Source of the DNA: Bacteroides zoogleoformans
GTDB taxonomy: Bacteria; Bacteroidota; Bacteroidia; Bacteroidales; Bacteroidaceae
Assembly: GCF_002998435.1 (NCBI RefSeq)
Contig: NZ_CP027231.1
Location: forward strand, 909,001-973,000
Direction: 5' to 3'
Length of the DNA: 64,000 nucleotides
Every line of letters starts with the position of its first letter. Position 1 is the stretch's first letter. Shown here one piece after another: positions 19,289-29,841 of the stretch. The position numbers and the translations under genes were made by a program. The notes beneath the pieces were generated by a model. That model worked only from the letters and a program-made list of their open reading frames with translations. It was not told where the DNA came from and searched no databases.

Positions 19289-19648
19289 ATGAACGAAACC
19301 AAAAGACTTATTCAACAGATAACAGAAGGAATTCAAGATAAAAAAGGAAAGAAAATCGTCGTTGCAGACCTCACAAAAATAGACGATACCATATGCAACT
19401 ATTTCGTCATCTGCCAAGGGAGCTCACCCAGCCAAGTGACGGCCATCGTAGAATCCGTCAAGGACTTCACACGCAAGGGCGCTGACACCAGACCTTTCGC
19501 CATAGACGGACTGCGCAATGCCGAGTGGGTGGCAATGGACTATTCGGACATACTGGTACATGTATTCCTGCCGGACGCAAGAGAATTCTACAATCTGGAA
19601 CACCTTTGGGCAGACGCCAAATTAACCCAAATATTTGACATAGATTAA
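19289..19648 (+). CDS. rsfS: ribosome silencing factor RsfS
   Basis: A 119-residue Iojap/RsfS-family protein that binds ribosomal protein L14 on the large subunit and blocks joining of the subunits when nutrients are short. The family core KIVVADLTKIDDTICNYFVI and the later ERRxAEWVAMDYSDILVHVF-type region are present in normal order and length. A -7 element TATATTTG at 19248-19255 lies 33 bp upstream. ftsH begins 9 bp after the stop and cdsA follows, so the three are probably one operon, an arrangement common in Bacteroidetes. Confidence 0.95.
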   Translation: MNETKRLIQQITEGIQDKKGKKIVVADLTKIDDTICNYFVICQGSSPSQVTAIVESVKDFTRKGADTRPFAIDGLRNAEWVAMDYSDILVHVFLPDAREFYNLEHLWADAKLTQIFDID

Positions 19649-19657
19649 TCAAAACGT

Positions 19658-21706
19658 ATGGATAATAATAGCAATAAAAAGCCCAACAAAGTGAATATGC
19701 CCAAGTTCAACCTGAATTGGTTGTATATGATAATAGCAGTGATGCTGGTGGGGTTGTACCTCACCAACGAAAGCGGCACAGCCTCCAAAAACATCTCCTA
19801 CGACGAGTTTCAGCAGTACGTGCGCAACGGCTATATCAGCAAAGTAATCGGCTATGACGACAACTCCGTAGAGGCATACATCAAACCCCAACACGTAGGA
19901 AACGTCTTCCGCCAAGACTCCAACCGGGTAGGCAAAAACCCGCTCATCACAACCGAAGCGCCTTCGCGTGAAAGTCTGGGAGACTTTTTGCAGAAAGAAA
20001 GAGATGAATCGCACTTCGACGGTTCCATCAATTACGAAAAGAAAAGAAATTATTTCGGCGCCATTCTATGGCAGATTCTTCCTTTTGCCTTCCTCATCGG
20101 TTTCTGGATTTACCTCTCGCGCCGGATGAGCGGCGGAGGCGGAGGCATGGGCGGCGGTGGAGGCATCTTCAGCGTAGGTAAGTCAAAAGCCCAGCTTTTC
20201 GAGAAAGGCTCTACCATAAAGATAACCTTCAAGGATGTGGCGGGACTGGCCGAGGCCAAGCAGGAAGTAGAAGAAATCGTAGAGTTCTTGAAAGAACCGC
20301 AGAAATATACCGACTTGGGGGGTAAGATACCCAAAGGCGCTTTGCTCGTAGGCCCTCCGGGAACCGGCAAGACATTGCTGGCAAAGGCCGTGGCAGGAGA
20401 AGCGAACGTGCCGTTCTTCTCGCTGGCCGGCTCCGATTTTGTCGAGATGTTCGTAGGCGTAGGCGCATCCAGAGTGCGCGACTTGTTCCGCCAAGCAAAG
20501 GAGAAAGCCCCCTGCATCGTGTTCATCGACGAGATTGATGCCGTGGGACGCGCCCGCGCCAAGGCTGCCGCCATGGGCGGCAACGATGAGCGCGAGAACA
20601 CGCTGAACCAATTGCTGACCGAGATGGACGGTTTCGGGTCCAACAGCGGCGTCATCATTCTGGCGGCCACCAACCGTGTGGATGTTCTGGACAAAGCCTT
20701 GCTTCGCGCCGGACGTTTCGACAGACAGATACATGTGGATCTTCCCGATTTGAATGAGCGCAAAGAGGTGTTCGGCGTGCACCTGCGCCCCATCAAGATA
20801 GACGATACGGTGGACATCGATTTACTGGCCCGCCAGACGCCCGGTTTTTCCGGAGCCGACATTGCCAATGTCTGCAACGAAGCCGCCTTGATAGCCGCCC
20901 GGCACGGCAAGAGATTTGTAGGCAAGCAAGACTTTCTGGATGCCGTAGACCGTATTGTAGGCGGTCTGGAAAAGAAAACCAAGATTACGACAGAAGCCGA
21001 ACGCCGTTCCATAGCCATACACGAAGCCGGCCATGCCAGCATATCTTGGCTGCTGGAACACGCCAACCCGTTGATTAAAGTGACCATCGTGCCTCGCGGA
21101 CGCGCTTTGGGAGCTGCATGGTATCTGCCGGAAGAGCGACAAATCACCACCAAGGAACAGATGCTGGACGAGATGTGCGCCACCTTGGGAGGACGCGCCG
21201 CAGAAGACGTCTTCTTGGGAAGAATATCCACAGGGGCCATGAACGACTTGGAACGCGTGACGAAACAGGCATACGGCATGGTTGCCTATCTGGGCATGAG
21301 CGAGAAGATTCCCAACCTCTGCTATTATAACAATGAGGAATATTCTTTCAACCGCCCGTACAGCGAAAAAACGGCCGAGTTGATTGACGAAGAGGTGAAA
21401 CGGATGATAAACGAGCAATACGAACGTGCCAAAAAGATTTTGTCCGAACATAAAGAAGGGCACAACCGATTGGCGCAATTGCTGATTGACAAGGAGGTTA
21501 TCTTTGCCGAAGACGTCGAACATATCTTCGGCAAACGCCCGTGGGCCTCCCGCTCTGAAGAGATTATCAATGCCAAAGTTTCTGCCGAACAGAAAAAGAG
21601 TGAGGAGAAGGAAGCACAAAAAGCGGCAGAAGCAGAAAAAGAAGTCAAGGAAAAAGAAAACGCAACCGATAATGCCCCATCGGCAGAACCGGTATCTGAG
21701 AACTAA
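19658..21706 (+). CDS. ftsH: ATP-dependent zinc metalloprotease FtsH
   Basis: A 682-residue membrane protease that degrades misassembled membrane proteins and selected regulators. Two membrane segments lie at about residues 17-33 and 134-153, with the periplasmic loop between them. A Gly-rich linker leads to the AAA module with Walker A GPPGTGKT near 231, Walker [11 protein letters not shown], and the second region of homology. The zinc site HEAGH is near residue 454. The C-terminal tail is a charged Lys/Glu coiled segment. Second gene of the rsfS-ftsH-cdsA set. Confidence 0.98.
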   Translation: MDNNSNKKPNKVNMPKFNLNWLYMIIAVMLVGLYLTNESGTASKNISYDEFQQYVRNGYISKVIGYDDNSVEAYIKPQHVGNVFRQDSNRVGKNPLITTEAPSRESLGDFLQKERDESHFDGSINYEKKRNYFGAILWQILPFAFLIGFWIYLSRRMSGGGGGMGGGGGIFSVGKSKAQLFEKGSTIKITFKDVAGLAEAKQEVEEIVEFLKEPQKYTDLGGKIPKGALLVGPPGTGKTLLAKAVAGEANVPFFSLAGSDFVEMFVGVGASRVRDLFRQAKEKAPCIVFIDEIDAVGRARAKAAAMGGNDERENTLNQLLTEMDGFGSNSGVIILAATNRVDVLDKALLRAGRFDRQIHVDLPDLNERKEVFGVHLRPIKIDDTVDIDLLARQTPGFSGADIANVCNEAALIAARHGKRFVGKQDFLDAVDRIVGGLEKKTKITTEAERRSIAIHEAGHASISWLLEHANPLIKVTIVPRGRALGAAWYLPEERQITTKEQMLDEMCATLGGRAAEDVFLGRISTGAMNDLERVTKQAYGMVAYLGMSEKIPNLCYYNNEEYSFNRPYSEKTAELIDEEVKRMINEQYERAKKILSEHKEGHNRLAQLLIDKEVIFAEDVEHIFGKRPWASRSEEIINAKVSAEQKKSEEKEAQKAAEAEKEVKEKENATDNAPSAEPVSEN

Positions 21707-21722
21707 AAAAACGGAAAGCAGC

Positions 21723-22562
21723 GTGAAAAATAACTTTATCCAACGTGCCGTCACCGGCTTGCTATTTGTAACAGTATTGGTGGGCTGTATTCTTTACAGC
21801 CCCCTCTCGTTCGGTATCTTATTTACCATTGTCAGCGCACTGAGCATACATGAGTTTGCCCGGTTAATCAATAAAAACGGTGAGATAAGCCTGAATAAGA
21901 CCATCACCTCTTTAGGAGGAGCTTATTTGTTTCTCGCATTGATGAGTTTCTGCACGCAACAGAATGCAGGAGCACGTGTGTTCCTGCCCTATTTGGCATT
22001 GCTGCTCTATCTGATGATAACGGAATTGTATCTTAAGAGAAAGAACCCTGTCGGCAATTGGGCCTACTCCATGCTGAGCCAACTATACATCGCGTTACCT
22101 TTTGCCTTGTTGAATGTACTTGCTTTTCAAAATTCACCGGAAACAGGCAGCGTGAGCTATAACCCCATCCTGCCATTATCCATCTTCGTATTTATTTGGC
22201 TGAGCGACACCGGAGCTTATTGTGTAGGGTCATTGATAGGAAAGCACCGCTTATTCGAGCGCATATCGCCGAAAAAGTCGTGGGAAGGAAGCATTGGTGG
22301 CGGAGCATTCTCCATAGCCTCTTCCTTTGCTTTTTCCCACTTTTTTCCTTTCATGTCAGGGTGGCAATGGGCCGGTTTGGCAACAGTTGTCGTCATTTTC
22401 GGTACATGGGGAGATTTGAGCGAATCATTGATGAAGCGACAATTGGGCATCAAGGACTCCGGCAATATTTTACCGGGACATGGCGGAATGCTCGATCGCT
22501 TTGACAGTGCGCTGATGGCTATTCCCGCCTCGGTAGTCTACCTATATGCCCTGACGCTATAG
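21723..22562 (+). CDS. cdsA: phosphatidate cytidylyltransferase
   Basis: A 279-residue integral membrane enzyme that makes CDP-diacylglycerol from phosphatidate and CTP, the branch point of phospholipid synthesis. About eight membrane helices are visible. The C-terminal family signature is intact: SLMKRQLGIKDSG followed by LPGHGGMLDRFDS. The GTG at 21723 is chosen as start, because VKNNFIQRA matches the usual MKNNFIQRA-like N-terminus and it lies 16 bp after ftsH. An ATG at 21672 would add 17 residues and overlap ftsH. Confidence 0.96.
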   Translation: MKNNFIQRAVTGLLFVTVLVGCILYSPLSFGILFTIVSALSIHEFARLINKNGEISLNKTITSLGGAYLFLALMSFCTQQNAGARVFLPYLALLLYLMITELYLKRKNPVGNWAYSMLSQLYIALPFALLNVLAFQNSPETGSVSYNPILPLSIFVFIWLSDTGAYCVGSLIGKHRLFERISPKKSWEGSIGGGAFSIASSFAFSHFFPFMSGWQWAGLATVVVIFGTWGDLSESLMKRQLGIKDSGNILPGHGGMLDRFDSALMAIPASVVYLYALTL

Positions 22563-22568
22563 ACGGCC

Positions 22569-23324
22569 TCATTGCAACTGTATGTCCGATAAGTCCGAAA
22601 GATTCACTTTCTTGATATTACTGTTGGGACTCTTCAAATCGAATGCCACTTCCACCTTCCCATTCTTTTTTGAGTTGATTTTCAGCTTGATGCCTTTGAC
22701 ATCGTGCGTAATCTTCAAACTATTCAGATTGTAGGACACGGCGGCATAAGCAAAGCGACCGGTCAAATCATCATAATCATTGTAGCGCAGTTCCAGGTGG
22801 ATATAACCGTCGCCGGCATATAAATCATTATCCTCCTGCGGACGCACCAAACTGATGCGGTGCCTCTTTGCAGACGGCAGGTTCTGAAGGAAAAAGATAT
22901 TCATATAACCGCCACTGACGCTTATATCACCCTTATATATCAGAATAGGATCATTGCCTAATTCTTTTTCGGTTTCGGGGGTCAATGTTTCTACCCCTTT
23001 CGTCAGCACATTTCTCAGTTTCAGCAACTTTACGGCATGGTCGTATCCCTGATAGTTATCCCACAAAGGATTAAAAACCGTCAGTACACGCTGCCCATCT
23101 GCCGCCTCGTACCATCCGAGATCGGTATTCACAGGCCAAAGGGTTCCCCAGGTATCACAATTCAGATAGAAAGCATTTCCCGTAACGCGCACGGTGGCCC
23201 ACAAAGGCGGAGTAAAATCACCTACCGAATATCCTTCGGAATCCCCACACGACTGCAATGACGGCATCAACGTCAGGCATATTGCCATAAATAACCAATG
23301 TAATGTTCTCATAATTTTTTTCAT
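22569..23324 (-). CDS. NigD-like lipoprotein
   Basis: A 251-residue exported lipoprotein. The signal ends in a lipobox with Cys at residue 26 (LQSCGD). The body is mostly beta-strand with short repeated motifs such as YIHLELRYNDYDDLT and matches what I know of the NigD-like family, an uncharacterised Bacteroidales group. It lies on the strand opposite cdsA with their stops only 6 bp apart, and follows lpxB by about 90 bp in the same direction. No function can be assigned. Confidence 0.8.
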   Translation of the reverse strand: MKKIMRTLHWLFMAICLTLMPSLQSCGDSEGYSVGDFTPPLWATVRVTGNAFYLNCDTWGTLWPVNTDLGWYEAADGQRVLTVFNPLWDNYQGYDHAVKLLKLRNVLTKGVETLTPETEKELGNDPILIYKGDISVSGGYMNIFFLQNLPSAKRHRISLVRPQEDNDLYAGDGYIHLELRYNDYDDLTGRFAYAAVSYNLNSLKITHDVKGIKLKINSKKNGKVEVAFDLKSPNSNIKKVNLSDLSDIQLQ

Positions 23325-23412
23325 TTGTTTCTATCTGAAAAACTCAAAAGCCGGACATTTACTGCACCGGCTTCTGAATTTTAACAAGAAATTTTTAGTA
23401 TCGCCACACCTT

Positions 23413-24564
23413 TTACTCAATTTGTCTCCGTTCTCTAAGCAATGCCACCATCTTCAAGGCCGCCTGCCGAGGGGCGCCCGCTTCACCCAAACGGGATGCT
23501 ACATCTTCGTAGCCGCCAATCATCTGCTTCCGATATTCTCCATCATACAAGATACGGCCCAACTCCGAACTTATTCTATCCACCGTCATGGCATCGGCAA
23601 CCAACTCTTTTACCACCTCACGGTCGGCTATCAGATTAACCAAAGAAATATATTTTACTTTCAGTACATGCCGTTTCAGAAAGGCCATAATCTTCCCAAT
23701 CGGCGTATGGTAACAAACAGCCTGCGGCACACGAAACAAAGCCACCTCGAGTGTTGCCGTCCCCGAAGTAACCAATGCCGCCTTAGCCTGCCGCAATAAT
23801 GGATACGTTTTATTGAAAAGGATTTTCACATCGCCCCCTCCCACATATTGCTTATAGAATTCCGGGGAGATGCCGGGAGCGCCGGCCAGCACCGGCTGGC
23901 AATCGGGGAAAGATGCCGCCGCCCGAAGCATATCCGGCAGGTTGTCCTTGATTTCCTGCTTGCGACTACCGGCCAACAAGGCTATAATCGGTTTCCCGGA
24001 AAGTCCGTTGACATGCACAAAGTCTTCAAAAGTCTCGGAGCCGGAAGCGAGAAAGGCAGCCACCTCATCTACCGTAGGATTACCCACGTAATGTATGGGG
24101 TAGCCGTGTTTCCCCTCAAAGAAATTCACCTCGAACGGCAGTATGGAAAACAACTCGTTTACATCCCGCTTGATATCCTTGATGCGATATTCCTTCCACG
24201 CCCAAATCTTAGGAGATATGTAATAGAAGACCGGAATCCGAGTATGTGCATGCACGAATTTGGCAATACTCAAATTAAAGCCCGGATAGTCGACTAAAAT
24301 CAGCACATCGGGCTGCCATGCCACAACATCTTCCTTACAAAGCTTCATATTGGCAAAGATTGTGCGCAGATGCAACAGCACAGGAATAAATCCCATGTAT
24401 GCCATCTCTTTATAATGCTTCACCATCGTACCGCCCACTGCCGCCATCAAATCGCCGCCCCAGAAACGGAATTCCGCCTGAGCATCCTCTTCTTTCAGTG
24501 CAGACATCAGATGAGAGGCATGCAGGTCACCGGAGGCTTCACCAACAATCAGGTAGTATTTCAT
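23413..24564 (-). CDS. lpxB: lipid-A-disaccharide synthase
   Basis: A 383-residue GT19 glycosyltransferase that joins UDP-2,3-diacylglucosamine to lipid X to make the lipid A disaccharide. Conserved parts include the N-terminal GEASGDLHASHL, GFIPVL near 78, KIWAWKEYRI, the nucleotide-binding LLAGSRKQEI, and the SGTATLEVAL segment near 268. Length is normal. It sits 12 bp after surE in the same direction, so the two are probably co-transcribed. Confidence 0.97.
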   Translation of the reverse strand: MKYYLIVGEASGDLHASHLMSALKEEDAQAEFRFWGGDLMAAVGGTMVKHYKEMAYMGFIPVLLHLRTIFANMKLCKEDVVAWQPDVLILVDYPGFNLSIAKFVHAHTRIPVFYYISPKIWAWKEYRIKDIKRDVNELFSILPFEVNFFEGKHGYPIHYVGNPTVDEVAAFLASGSETFEDFVHVNGLSGKPIIALLAGSRKQEIKDNLPDMLRAAASFPDCQPVLAGAPGISPEFYKQYVGGGDVKILFNKTYPLLRQAKAALVTSGTATLEVALFRVPQAVCYHTPIGKIMAFLKRHVLKVKYISLVNLIADREVVKELVADAMTVDRISSELGRILYDGEYRKQMIGGYEDVASRLGEAGAPRQAALKMVALLRERRQIE

Positions 24565-24576
24565 AAGCAGGTCATC

Positions 24577-25344
24577 TTATCGAAACCAGGCCTTCAGCTC
24601 ATCTATCAATCCATAGGCGGTAACGTCTACGGTAGTAGGTGTAACAGCCACATAACCGTTTTTCAGGGCCCAGTGATCATTTTTTTCATTATCAATATCT
24701 TGATTCTCAAACTCACCGGTCAGCCAATAATAATGAGTGTCTCCCCGATGCGCAAAATTCTCCCACTCATTGACCCATTCTCCTTTGGTCTGCTCACAGA
24801 TTCTTATGCCCTTCAGTTCTTTCGTATCAGGGAAGTTGACATTCAGGCACGTCAACGGAGGCAACCCTTTTTCCAAAACTATGCCGCTTATCTCACGAAT
24901 ATAAGGCCCTGCCGCCTCAAAGTCGGCATTCATCTCATGAGAGCACAGCGAAAAACCGATAGAAGGTATTCCTTTCAGACAGCCTTCGATCACTACCCCC
25001 ATCGTACCGGAATAGTGCACATTCACCGAAGAATTATCACCATGATTGATTCCCCCTACCACGAGGTCGGGCTTACGCCCGAGTATGGAATGAAAAGCCA
25101 GTTTCACACAATCAGTCGGAGTGCCGGAACATTTGTAAACCGTCACTCCTACTTCTTTGCGAAGTAAACGATAATGGATAGGTTCTGTCACCGTAAGCGC
25201 AGACGCGCTACCCGAACGCGGCGCATCCGGCGCCACTACTACAATCTCACCCAAGGGGCGAAGAAATTTTATCAACTCGCTAATGCCTTTTGCAATGATG
25301 CCGTCATCATTGGAAATCAATATCAAAGGTCTCTGATTTTCCAT
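24577..25344 (-). CDS. surE: 5'/3'-nucleotidase SurE
   Basis: A 255-residue metal-dependent survival-protein nucleotidase that removes phosphate from nucleoside 5'- and 3'-monophosphates. The N-terminal LISNDDG supplies the two metal-binding Asp, [17 protein letters not shown] the Ser/Asn region, and [11 protein letters not shown] and [10 protein letters not shown] are family hallmarks. The start at 25344 (MENQRPLIL) is used since it places the first strand at the usual position. The frame stays open 49 codons upstream with no family similarity. Confidence 0.96.
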   Translation of the reverse strand: MENQRPLILISNDDGIIAKGISELIKFLRPLGEIVVVAPDAPRSGSASALTVTEPIHYRLLRKEVGVTVYKCSGTPTDCVKLAFHSILGRKPDLVVGGINHGDNSSVNVHYSGTMGVVIEGCLKGIPSIGFSLCSHEMNADFEAAGPYIREISGIVLEKGLPPLTCLNVNFPDTKELKGIRICEQTKGEWVNEWENFAHRGDTHYYWLTGEFENQDIDNEKNDHWALKNGYVAVTPTTVDVTAYGLIDELKAWFR

Positions 25345-25546
25345 ATTTTCAAATAGTTTATGAGCACAAAAATAGCTAAAAAGACAGAAAGGGGCAACTT
25401 CTTGGTAAAGAACGTTGAATTGAACAACCCGACAGGAAAGACGCCAACCACATAAACTTGCCGACAAACACGAACATTCTTTGTAAAACAAATCTTAATC
25501 TTCTGCAAGCGAGGCAAAAAGCTTTTACATTTCCATATAAAATTAG

Positions 25547-25554
25547 TATATTTG
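25547..25554 (+). promoter_or_regulatory. -7 element upstream of the parAB region
   Basis: TATATTTG fits TAnnTTTG; the expected -33 position 19 bp upstream holds TTA, one mismatch from TTG. Transcription would begin near 25561 and run through a possible 44-codon ORF into parA, leaving a leader of about 310 bases. Confidence 0.45.
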
Positions 25555-25627
25555 TAAGCTAAAATCTGTTTTAAATGCTGTCAGCATTCCCTTAAGGTGT
25601 CTTTGAAAGTGCATATTGCTTCTTACA

Positions 25628-25762
25628 ATGAACATAACATGCCCGCAGATGAAAGGACTTCGTAAAGGAATCATAAGAATGCAGAGACTGCATAAAGGTT
25701 TATGTATCAGAGGGAAATTATCAAAAAAAGAGTTCGAGGACAAGGGGCGGGACATGCGGTGA
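25628..25762 (+). CDS. possible 44-residue basic small ORF
   Basis: An ATG-started frame between the divergent surE and parA genes, encoding a Lys/Arg-rich peptide (MKGLRKGIIRMQRLHKG inside it). It lies 74 bp after a -7 element and 110 bp before parA. I recognise no family. It could be a leader peptide or chance; low GC and several rare-looking codons neither help nor exclude it. Besides this ORF and the promoter I see nothing else in the 25345-25872 gap. Confidence 0.25.
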   Translation: MNITCPQMKGLRKGIIRMQRLHKGLCIRGKLSKKEFEDKGRDMR

Positions 25763-25872
25763 GTTATTAACAAAACAGCCGACTTTTCAACCGTTTTTGT
25801 AATCTTCCTCTTTTTTAGTAGGCACTATTCAAAAATAATCGCTTATTTCGCTGCCGATAAAATATTGAGATT

Positions 25873-26655
25873 ATGGGAAAAATCATTGCTATGGCTAACC
25901 AAAAAGGAGGCGTAGGTAAAACTACGACAACAATCAATTTGGCAGCCTCACTCGCCACTCTTGAAAAGAAAGTACTCGTTGTAGATGCAGATCCGCAAGC
26001 CAATGCTTCTTCCGGCTTGGGCGTGGACATCAAGCAGTCGGAATGCACCATTTATGAATGCATTATTGACCATGCAAACGTACGCGATGCCATTTATGAC
26101 ACAGAAATAGAGACATTGAAAGTCATTTCATCTCATATAAATCTGGTAGGTGCCGAAATAGAAATGCTGAATCTTAAGAATCGGGAAAAGATTCTGAAAG
26201 AGGTACTCGCCCCACTAAAGGATGAGTTTGATTATATTTTAATAGACTGTTCTCCTTCTTTGGGCTTGATAACCGTTAATGCACTGACTGCCGCCGATTC
26301 TGTAATCATCCCCGTACAAGCTGAGTATTTTGCGTTGGAAGGTATCAGCAAGCTTTTGAACACCATCAAGATTATTAAGTCGAAACTGAACCCTTCACTC
26401 GAAATCGAAGGTTTCCTACTGACGATGTACGATTCACGCCTGCGCCAAGCCAATCAGATTTACGACGAGGTAAAACGCCACTTCCGGGAATTGGTGTTCA
26501 CCACCGTCATCCAGCGTAATGTAAAGCTGAGCGAAGCCCCAAGTTACGGGCTACCTACCATCTTGTATGACGCAGACTCTACCGGAGCCAAAAACCACAT
26601 GGCACTTGCCAAAGAATTAATCTACCGTAACGAAATAATCGGAAATAGACAGTAA
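25873..26655 (+). CDS. parA: chromosome partitioning ATPase ParA/Soj
   Basis: A 260-residue deviant-Walker ATPase that moves ParB-parS complexes. The Walker A variant KGGVGKTTT begins at residue 11, the A' motif VDADPQANAS follows, and the Walker B region is DYILIDCSPSLGL. The C-terminal stretch VIQRNVKLSEAPSYG is a chromosomal Soj hallmark. parB begins 91 bp downstream. No parS site is recognised within the gap. Confidence 0.96.
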   Translation: MGKIIAMANQKGGVGKTTTTINLAASLATLEKKVLVVDADPQANASSGLGVDIKQSECTIYECIIDHANVRDAIYDTEIETLKVISSHINLVGAEIEMLNLKNREKILKEVLAPLKDEFDYILIDCSPSLGLITVNALTAADSVIIPVQAEYFALEGISKLLNTIKIIKSKLNPSLEIEGFLLTMYDSRLRQANQIYDEVKRHFRELVFTTVIQRNVKLSEAPSYGLPTILYDADSTGAKNHMALAKELIYRNEIIGNRQ

Positions 26656-26746
26656 ACGATAAGAAACACACCATTTGCAATGCGCAACGACATCGCTCAG
26701 GATGATATATTGTAAAATGCAAATAATAAAACTATAAGAAAAACAA

Positions 26747-27634
26747 ATGGTACAGAAACGCAACGCATTAGGACGAGGGTTGGACGCTTTGCTCTCCATG
26801 GATGAGGTGCAGACCGAAGGTTCCTCATCCATCAATGAAATAGAGTTATCGAAGATTTCCGTTAACCCTAATCAACCTCGTCATGAGTTTGACCCAATCG
26901 CATTACAGGAACTTGCCGACTCCATCTCCGAAATAGGTATCATCCAGCCCATCACCCTGCGTAAGCTGAGCGATGACGAATATCAGATTATTGCCGGTGA
27001 ACGCCGTTTCCGCGCCTCACAGCTTGCCGGACTGAAAAATATACCGGCCTATATTCGCACGGCCGACGATGAGAATGTTATGGAAATGGCTCTCATCGAG
27101 AACATACAACGGGAGGACTTGAACTCCGTAGAAATAGCCCTTGCCTATCAACATCTATTGGAACAATATAACCTTACACAAGAGCGTCTCAGCGAACGCG
27201 TGGGTAAGAAACGCACCACCATTGCCAATTACTTGCGCCTGCTTAAATTGCCCGCTCCCGTACAAATGGGGCTTCAGAATAAACAAATAGATATGGGGCA
27301 TGCCCGCGCATTGGTGACCCTCGGAGATCCCAAACTTCAAGTCAAGATCTTTGAGGAAATTCTGGAACATGGCTATTCCGTTCGCAAAGTGGAAGAAATA
27401 GTAAAATCATTGAGCGAAGGCGAAGCAGTGAAAAGCGGTATCCACAAAATCACCCCCAAGCGCTCCAAACTTCCTGACGAGTTCAATATTCTGAAGCAAC
27501 AACTTTCGGGATTCTTCAACACTAAAGTACAACTGACCTGTTCGGAGAAAGGTAAGGGTAAAATAAGCATTCCTTTCAGTAATGAAGAAGAATTGGAACG
27601 CATCATCGGCATACTTGACACGCTGAAGAGATAA
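26747..27634 (+). CDS. parB: ParB/Spo0J-family partition protein
   Basis: A 295-residue parS-binding CTP-dependent clamp. The N-terminal box NPNQPRHEFD, the CTPase-domain motif AGERRFRAS, and the LIENIQREDLN segment are present. The helix-turn-helix lies near residues 140-165 (LTQERLSERVGKKRTTIANYLR). The C-terminal dimer domain is at 235-295. DUF5683 protein starts at the very next base after the stop. Confidence 0.97.
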   Translation: MVQKRNALGRGLDALLSMDEVQTEGSSSINEIELSKISVNPNQPRHEFDPIALQELADSISEIGIIQPITLRKLSDDEYQIIAGERRFRASQLAGLKNIPAYIRTADDENVMEMALIENIQREDLNSVEIALAYQHLLEQYNLTQERLSERVGKKRTTIANYLRLLKLPAPVQMGLQNKQIDMGHARALVTLGDPKLQVKIFEEILEHGYSVRKVEEIVKSLSEGEAVKSGIHKITPKRSKLPDEFNILKQQLSGFFNTKVQLTCSEKGKGKISIPFSNEEELERIIGILDTLKR

Positions 27635-28486
27635 ATGAGGAAAAAAAGAATAATATATCAGTTGACCATTACCCTGTTATTTTGCCTTCTGCAGACGACA
27701 GGGATTGTCATGTATGGGCAAGACCGTCCGCGTGCCGCTTCCAAACGGATACACCGGCAGTTGAACGATACCGTAAGTAGTGCGCATCAGCCCATTCATC
27801 GGCAGGCAGACAGCCTTAATATAGAGATCTCCCAACCGGAAGAGAGCGGGCCGTCTGCTTATTCGGACAGCCTTGCCATAGCGGACAGCCTTGCGACCGA
27901 GAACAAAAGGAAATTGCTGGAAATGACAGCCGGCGCCGATTTGCCCCCCCAACCTATACCGACCGACAGTTTGCAAAAAGCGCTTAAAACCCAAACATGG
28001 ATTCCCAATCCCACTACAGCCACATGGCTGGCTCTCGTCATTCCGGGAGGTGGACAAATATACAATCGCAAGTTCTGGAAACTACCCATATTTTATGGCG
28101 GCTTTGCCGGTTGTGCTTATGCGCTCACTTGGAACAACAAGATGTATAAGGACTATTCGGCCGCATACAAAGACGCTTCAAACGGGAACTGGACTTCCAC
28201 CAACATCACCGAACTGCTACCCCCCAACCACAATTATAGCAACAGTCAGCTGTTAGAAGTATTACGGAAACGCAAAGACACTTATCGAAGATTTCGTGAC
28301 CTCAGCATCTTTGCCTTCATAGGTGTATATCTGCTGTCTGTTGTCGATGCCTATGTGGACGCAGAGTTATCCAACTTCGACATCACCCCGGACCTTAGCA
28401 TGAGGGTGGAGCCTGCCATTATCAATAATCAGATGATAGGCTCTTCTCAAAGAGCCGTCGGTATGCAATGCAGTTTCAGGTTCTGA
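27635..28486 (+). CDS. DUF5683 domain membrane protein
   Basis: A 283-residue protein whose N-terminus is a signal or anchor helix (IIYQLTITLLFCLLQTTGI). A Pro/Ser/Asp-rich periplasmic linker of about 90 residues follows, then a DUF5683-type domain with PNPTTATWLALVIPGGGQIYNRKFWKLPIFYGG from about residue 124. That GGGQIYN signature is family-typical. Further hydrophobic segments lie near residues 155-170 and 225-245. Being translationally adjacent to parB and just before a lytic transglycosylase suggests a link to envelope growth or segregation, but the function is unknown. Confidence 0.85.
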   Translation: MRKKRIIYQLTITLLFCLLQTTGIVMYGQDRPRAASKRIHRQLNDTVSSAHQPIHRQADSLNIEISQPEESGPSAYSDSLAIADSLATENKRKLLEMTAGADLPPQPIPTDSLQKALKTQTWIPNPTTATWLALVIPGGGQIYNRKFWKLPIFYGGFAGCAYALTWNNKMYKDYSAAYKDASNGNWTSTNITELLPPNHNYSNSQLLEVLRKRKDTYRRFRDLSIFAFIGVYLLSVVDAYVDAELSNFDITPDLSMRVEPAIINNQMIGSSQRAVGMQCSFRF

Positions 28487-28536
28487 GAAATCCGGCAAAA
28501 AGAATTAATAAACTTATGACAAATAAACTCACAGAT

Positions 28537-29829
28537 ATGAAAAGATTAATCTTCGGTTCTTCTCTCTTTTTCACCGCACTCTTGGCCTCTTCGCAGGTGC
28601 AAGCCCAAGAAAGTATAGAAGTCCTTATCCGCGAGAACGGAACAGAACGCGAGGAAACCATCGAACTGCCCAAAAGCATGACTTATCCTCTGGACAGCTT
28701 ACTAAACGATTGGAAAGCCAAAAACTACATAGACTTAAGTAAAGACTGTAACACCTCTACCACCAACCCGATGTTCAGTGATTCAGTATACATCGACCGC
28801 CTGTCGCGCATTCCTAATGTGATAGAGATGCCTTACAACGATATAGTACGCCAATTCATAGATATGTATACCGGACGCCTGCGCAATCAGGTGGCCTTCA
28901 TGCTGAGCGCCGGCAATTTCTATATGCCCATCTTCGAAGAAGCATTAGACGCATACGGCTTACCACTCGAATTGAAATATCTGCCCATCATAGAATCAGC
29001 GCTCAATCCTTCTGCCGTATCGCGCGCAGGAGCTTGCGGACTATGGCAATTTATGTTGGCTACCGGAAAATTGTACGGCTTGGAAAGCAACAGCCTTGTG
29101 GACGAACGCCGCGACCCGATAAAAGCCACTTGGGCCGCAGCCCGCTACCTGAAAGAGATGTATGACATCTATAAAGACTGGAATCTGGTAATCGCAGCCT
29201 ACAATTGCGGCCCCGGAACCATCAATAAAGCCATCCGCCGTGCAAATGGGAAAACTGATTATTGGGAGATATACCACTATTTACCCAAAGAGACACGCGG
29301 CTATATACCTGCCTTTATTGCAGCCAACTACGTAATGACTTATTACTGCAAACACAACATCTGTCCCATGGAGACGGACATTCCGGATGCCACCGATACG
29401 ATTCAAGTAAACCGCAACCTGCACTTTGAACAAATTGCCGAAATCTGTGGCATAGACATGGCCCGGATTAAGAGCTTAAACCCTCAATTCATAAAAAATG
29501 TAATCCCCGGAGAAAGTAAAGTTCAAACCTTGCGCCTCCCCATCAGCTACATCAGCACTTTCATTGACAAACAAGATACAATCTACACACATCGCAGCAG
29601 CGAACTGTTCAAAAACCGCAAACTCATCGCCATCGCAGATGCACGCCCGGCAACACGCGGCAACAGAAACAGAGCAACCGGCAATGCCACCTACCATAAA
29701 ATCCGTAATGGCGAAACATTATCGACCATTGCACGAAAATACGGCGTCACCGTCAATCAGATAAAAAGTTGGAACGGGTTGCACAGTACCCGAATATCGG
29801 CAGGAAAGAATTTGAAGATTTATAAATAA
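28537..29829 (+). CDS. MltD-like lytic transglycosylase with LysM
   Basis: A 430-residue exported murein transglycosylase. A signal peptide (MKRLIFGSSLFFTALLAS) starts the chosen frame; an ATG at 28516 is an alternative. The SLT domain starts near residue 135: LPIIESALNP carries the catalytic Glu, followed by AGACGLWQFM and AAYNCGPGTINKAI. The C-terminal LysM repeat (YHKIRNGETLSTIARKYG) binds peptidoglycan. Only one clear LysM is visible, fewer than in E. coli MltD. It overlaps or abuts the DUF5683 gene and would be in the same transcript. Confidence 0.93.
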   Translation: MKRLIFGSSLFFTALLASSQVQAQESIEVLIRENGTEREETIELPKSMTYPLDSLLNDWKAKNYIDLSKDCNTSTTNPMFSDSVYIDRLSRIPNVIEMPYNDIVRQFIDMYTGRLRNQVAFMLSAGNFYMPIFEEALDAYGLPLELKYLPIIESALNPSAVSRAGACGLWQFMLATGKLYGLESNSLVDERRDPIKATWAAARYLKEMYDIYKDWNLVIAAYNCGPGTINKAIRRANGKTDYWEIYHYLPKETRGYIPAFIAANYVMTYYCKHNICPMETDIPDATDTIQVNRNLHFEQIAEICGIDMARIKSLNPQFIKNVIPGESKVQTLRLPISYISTFIDKQDTIYTHRSSELFKNRKLIAIADARPATRGNRNRATGNATYHKIRNGETLSTIARKYGVTVNQIKSWNGLHSTRISAGKNLKIYK

Positions 29830-29841
29830 AAAGGCCAAAAC

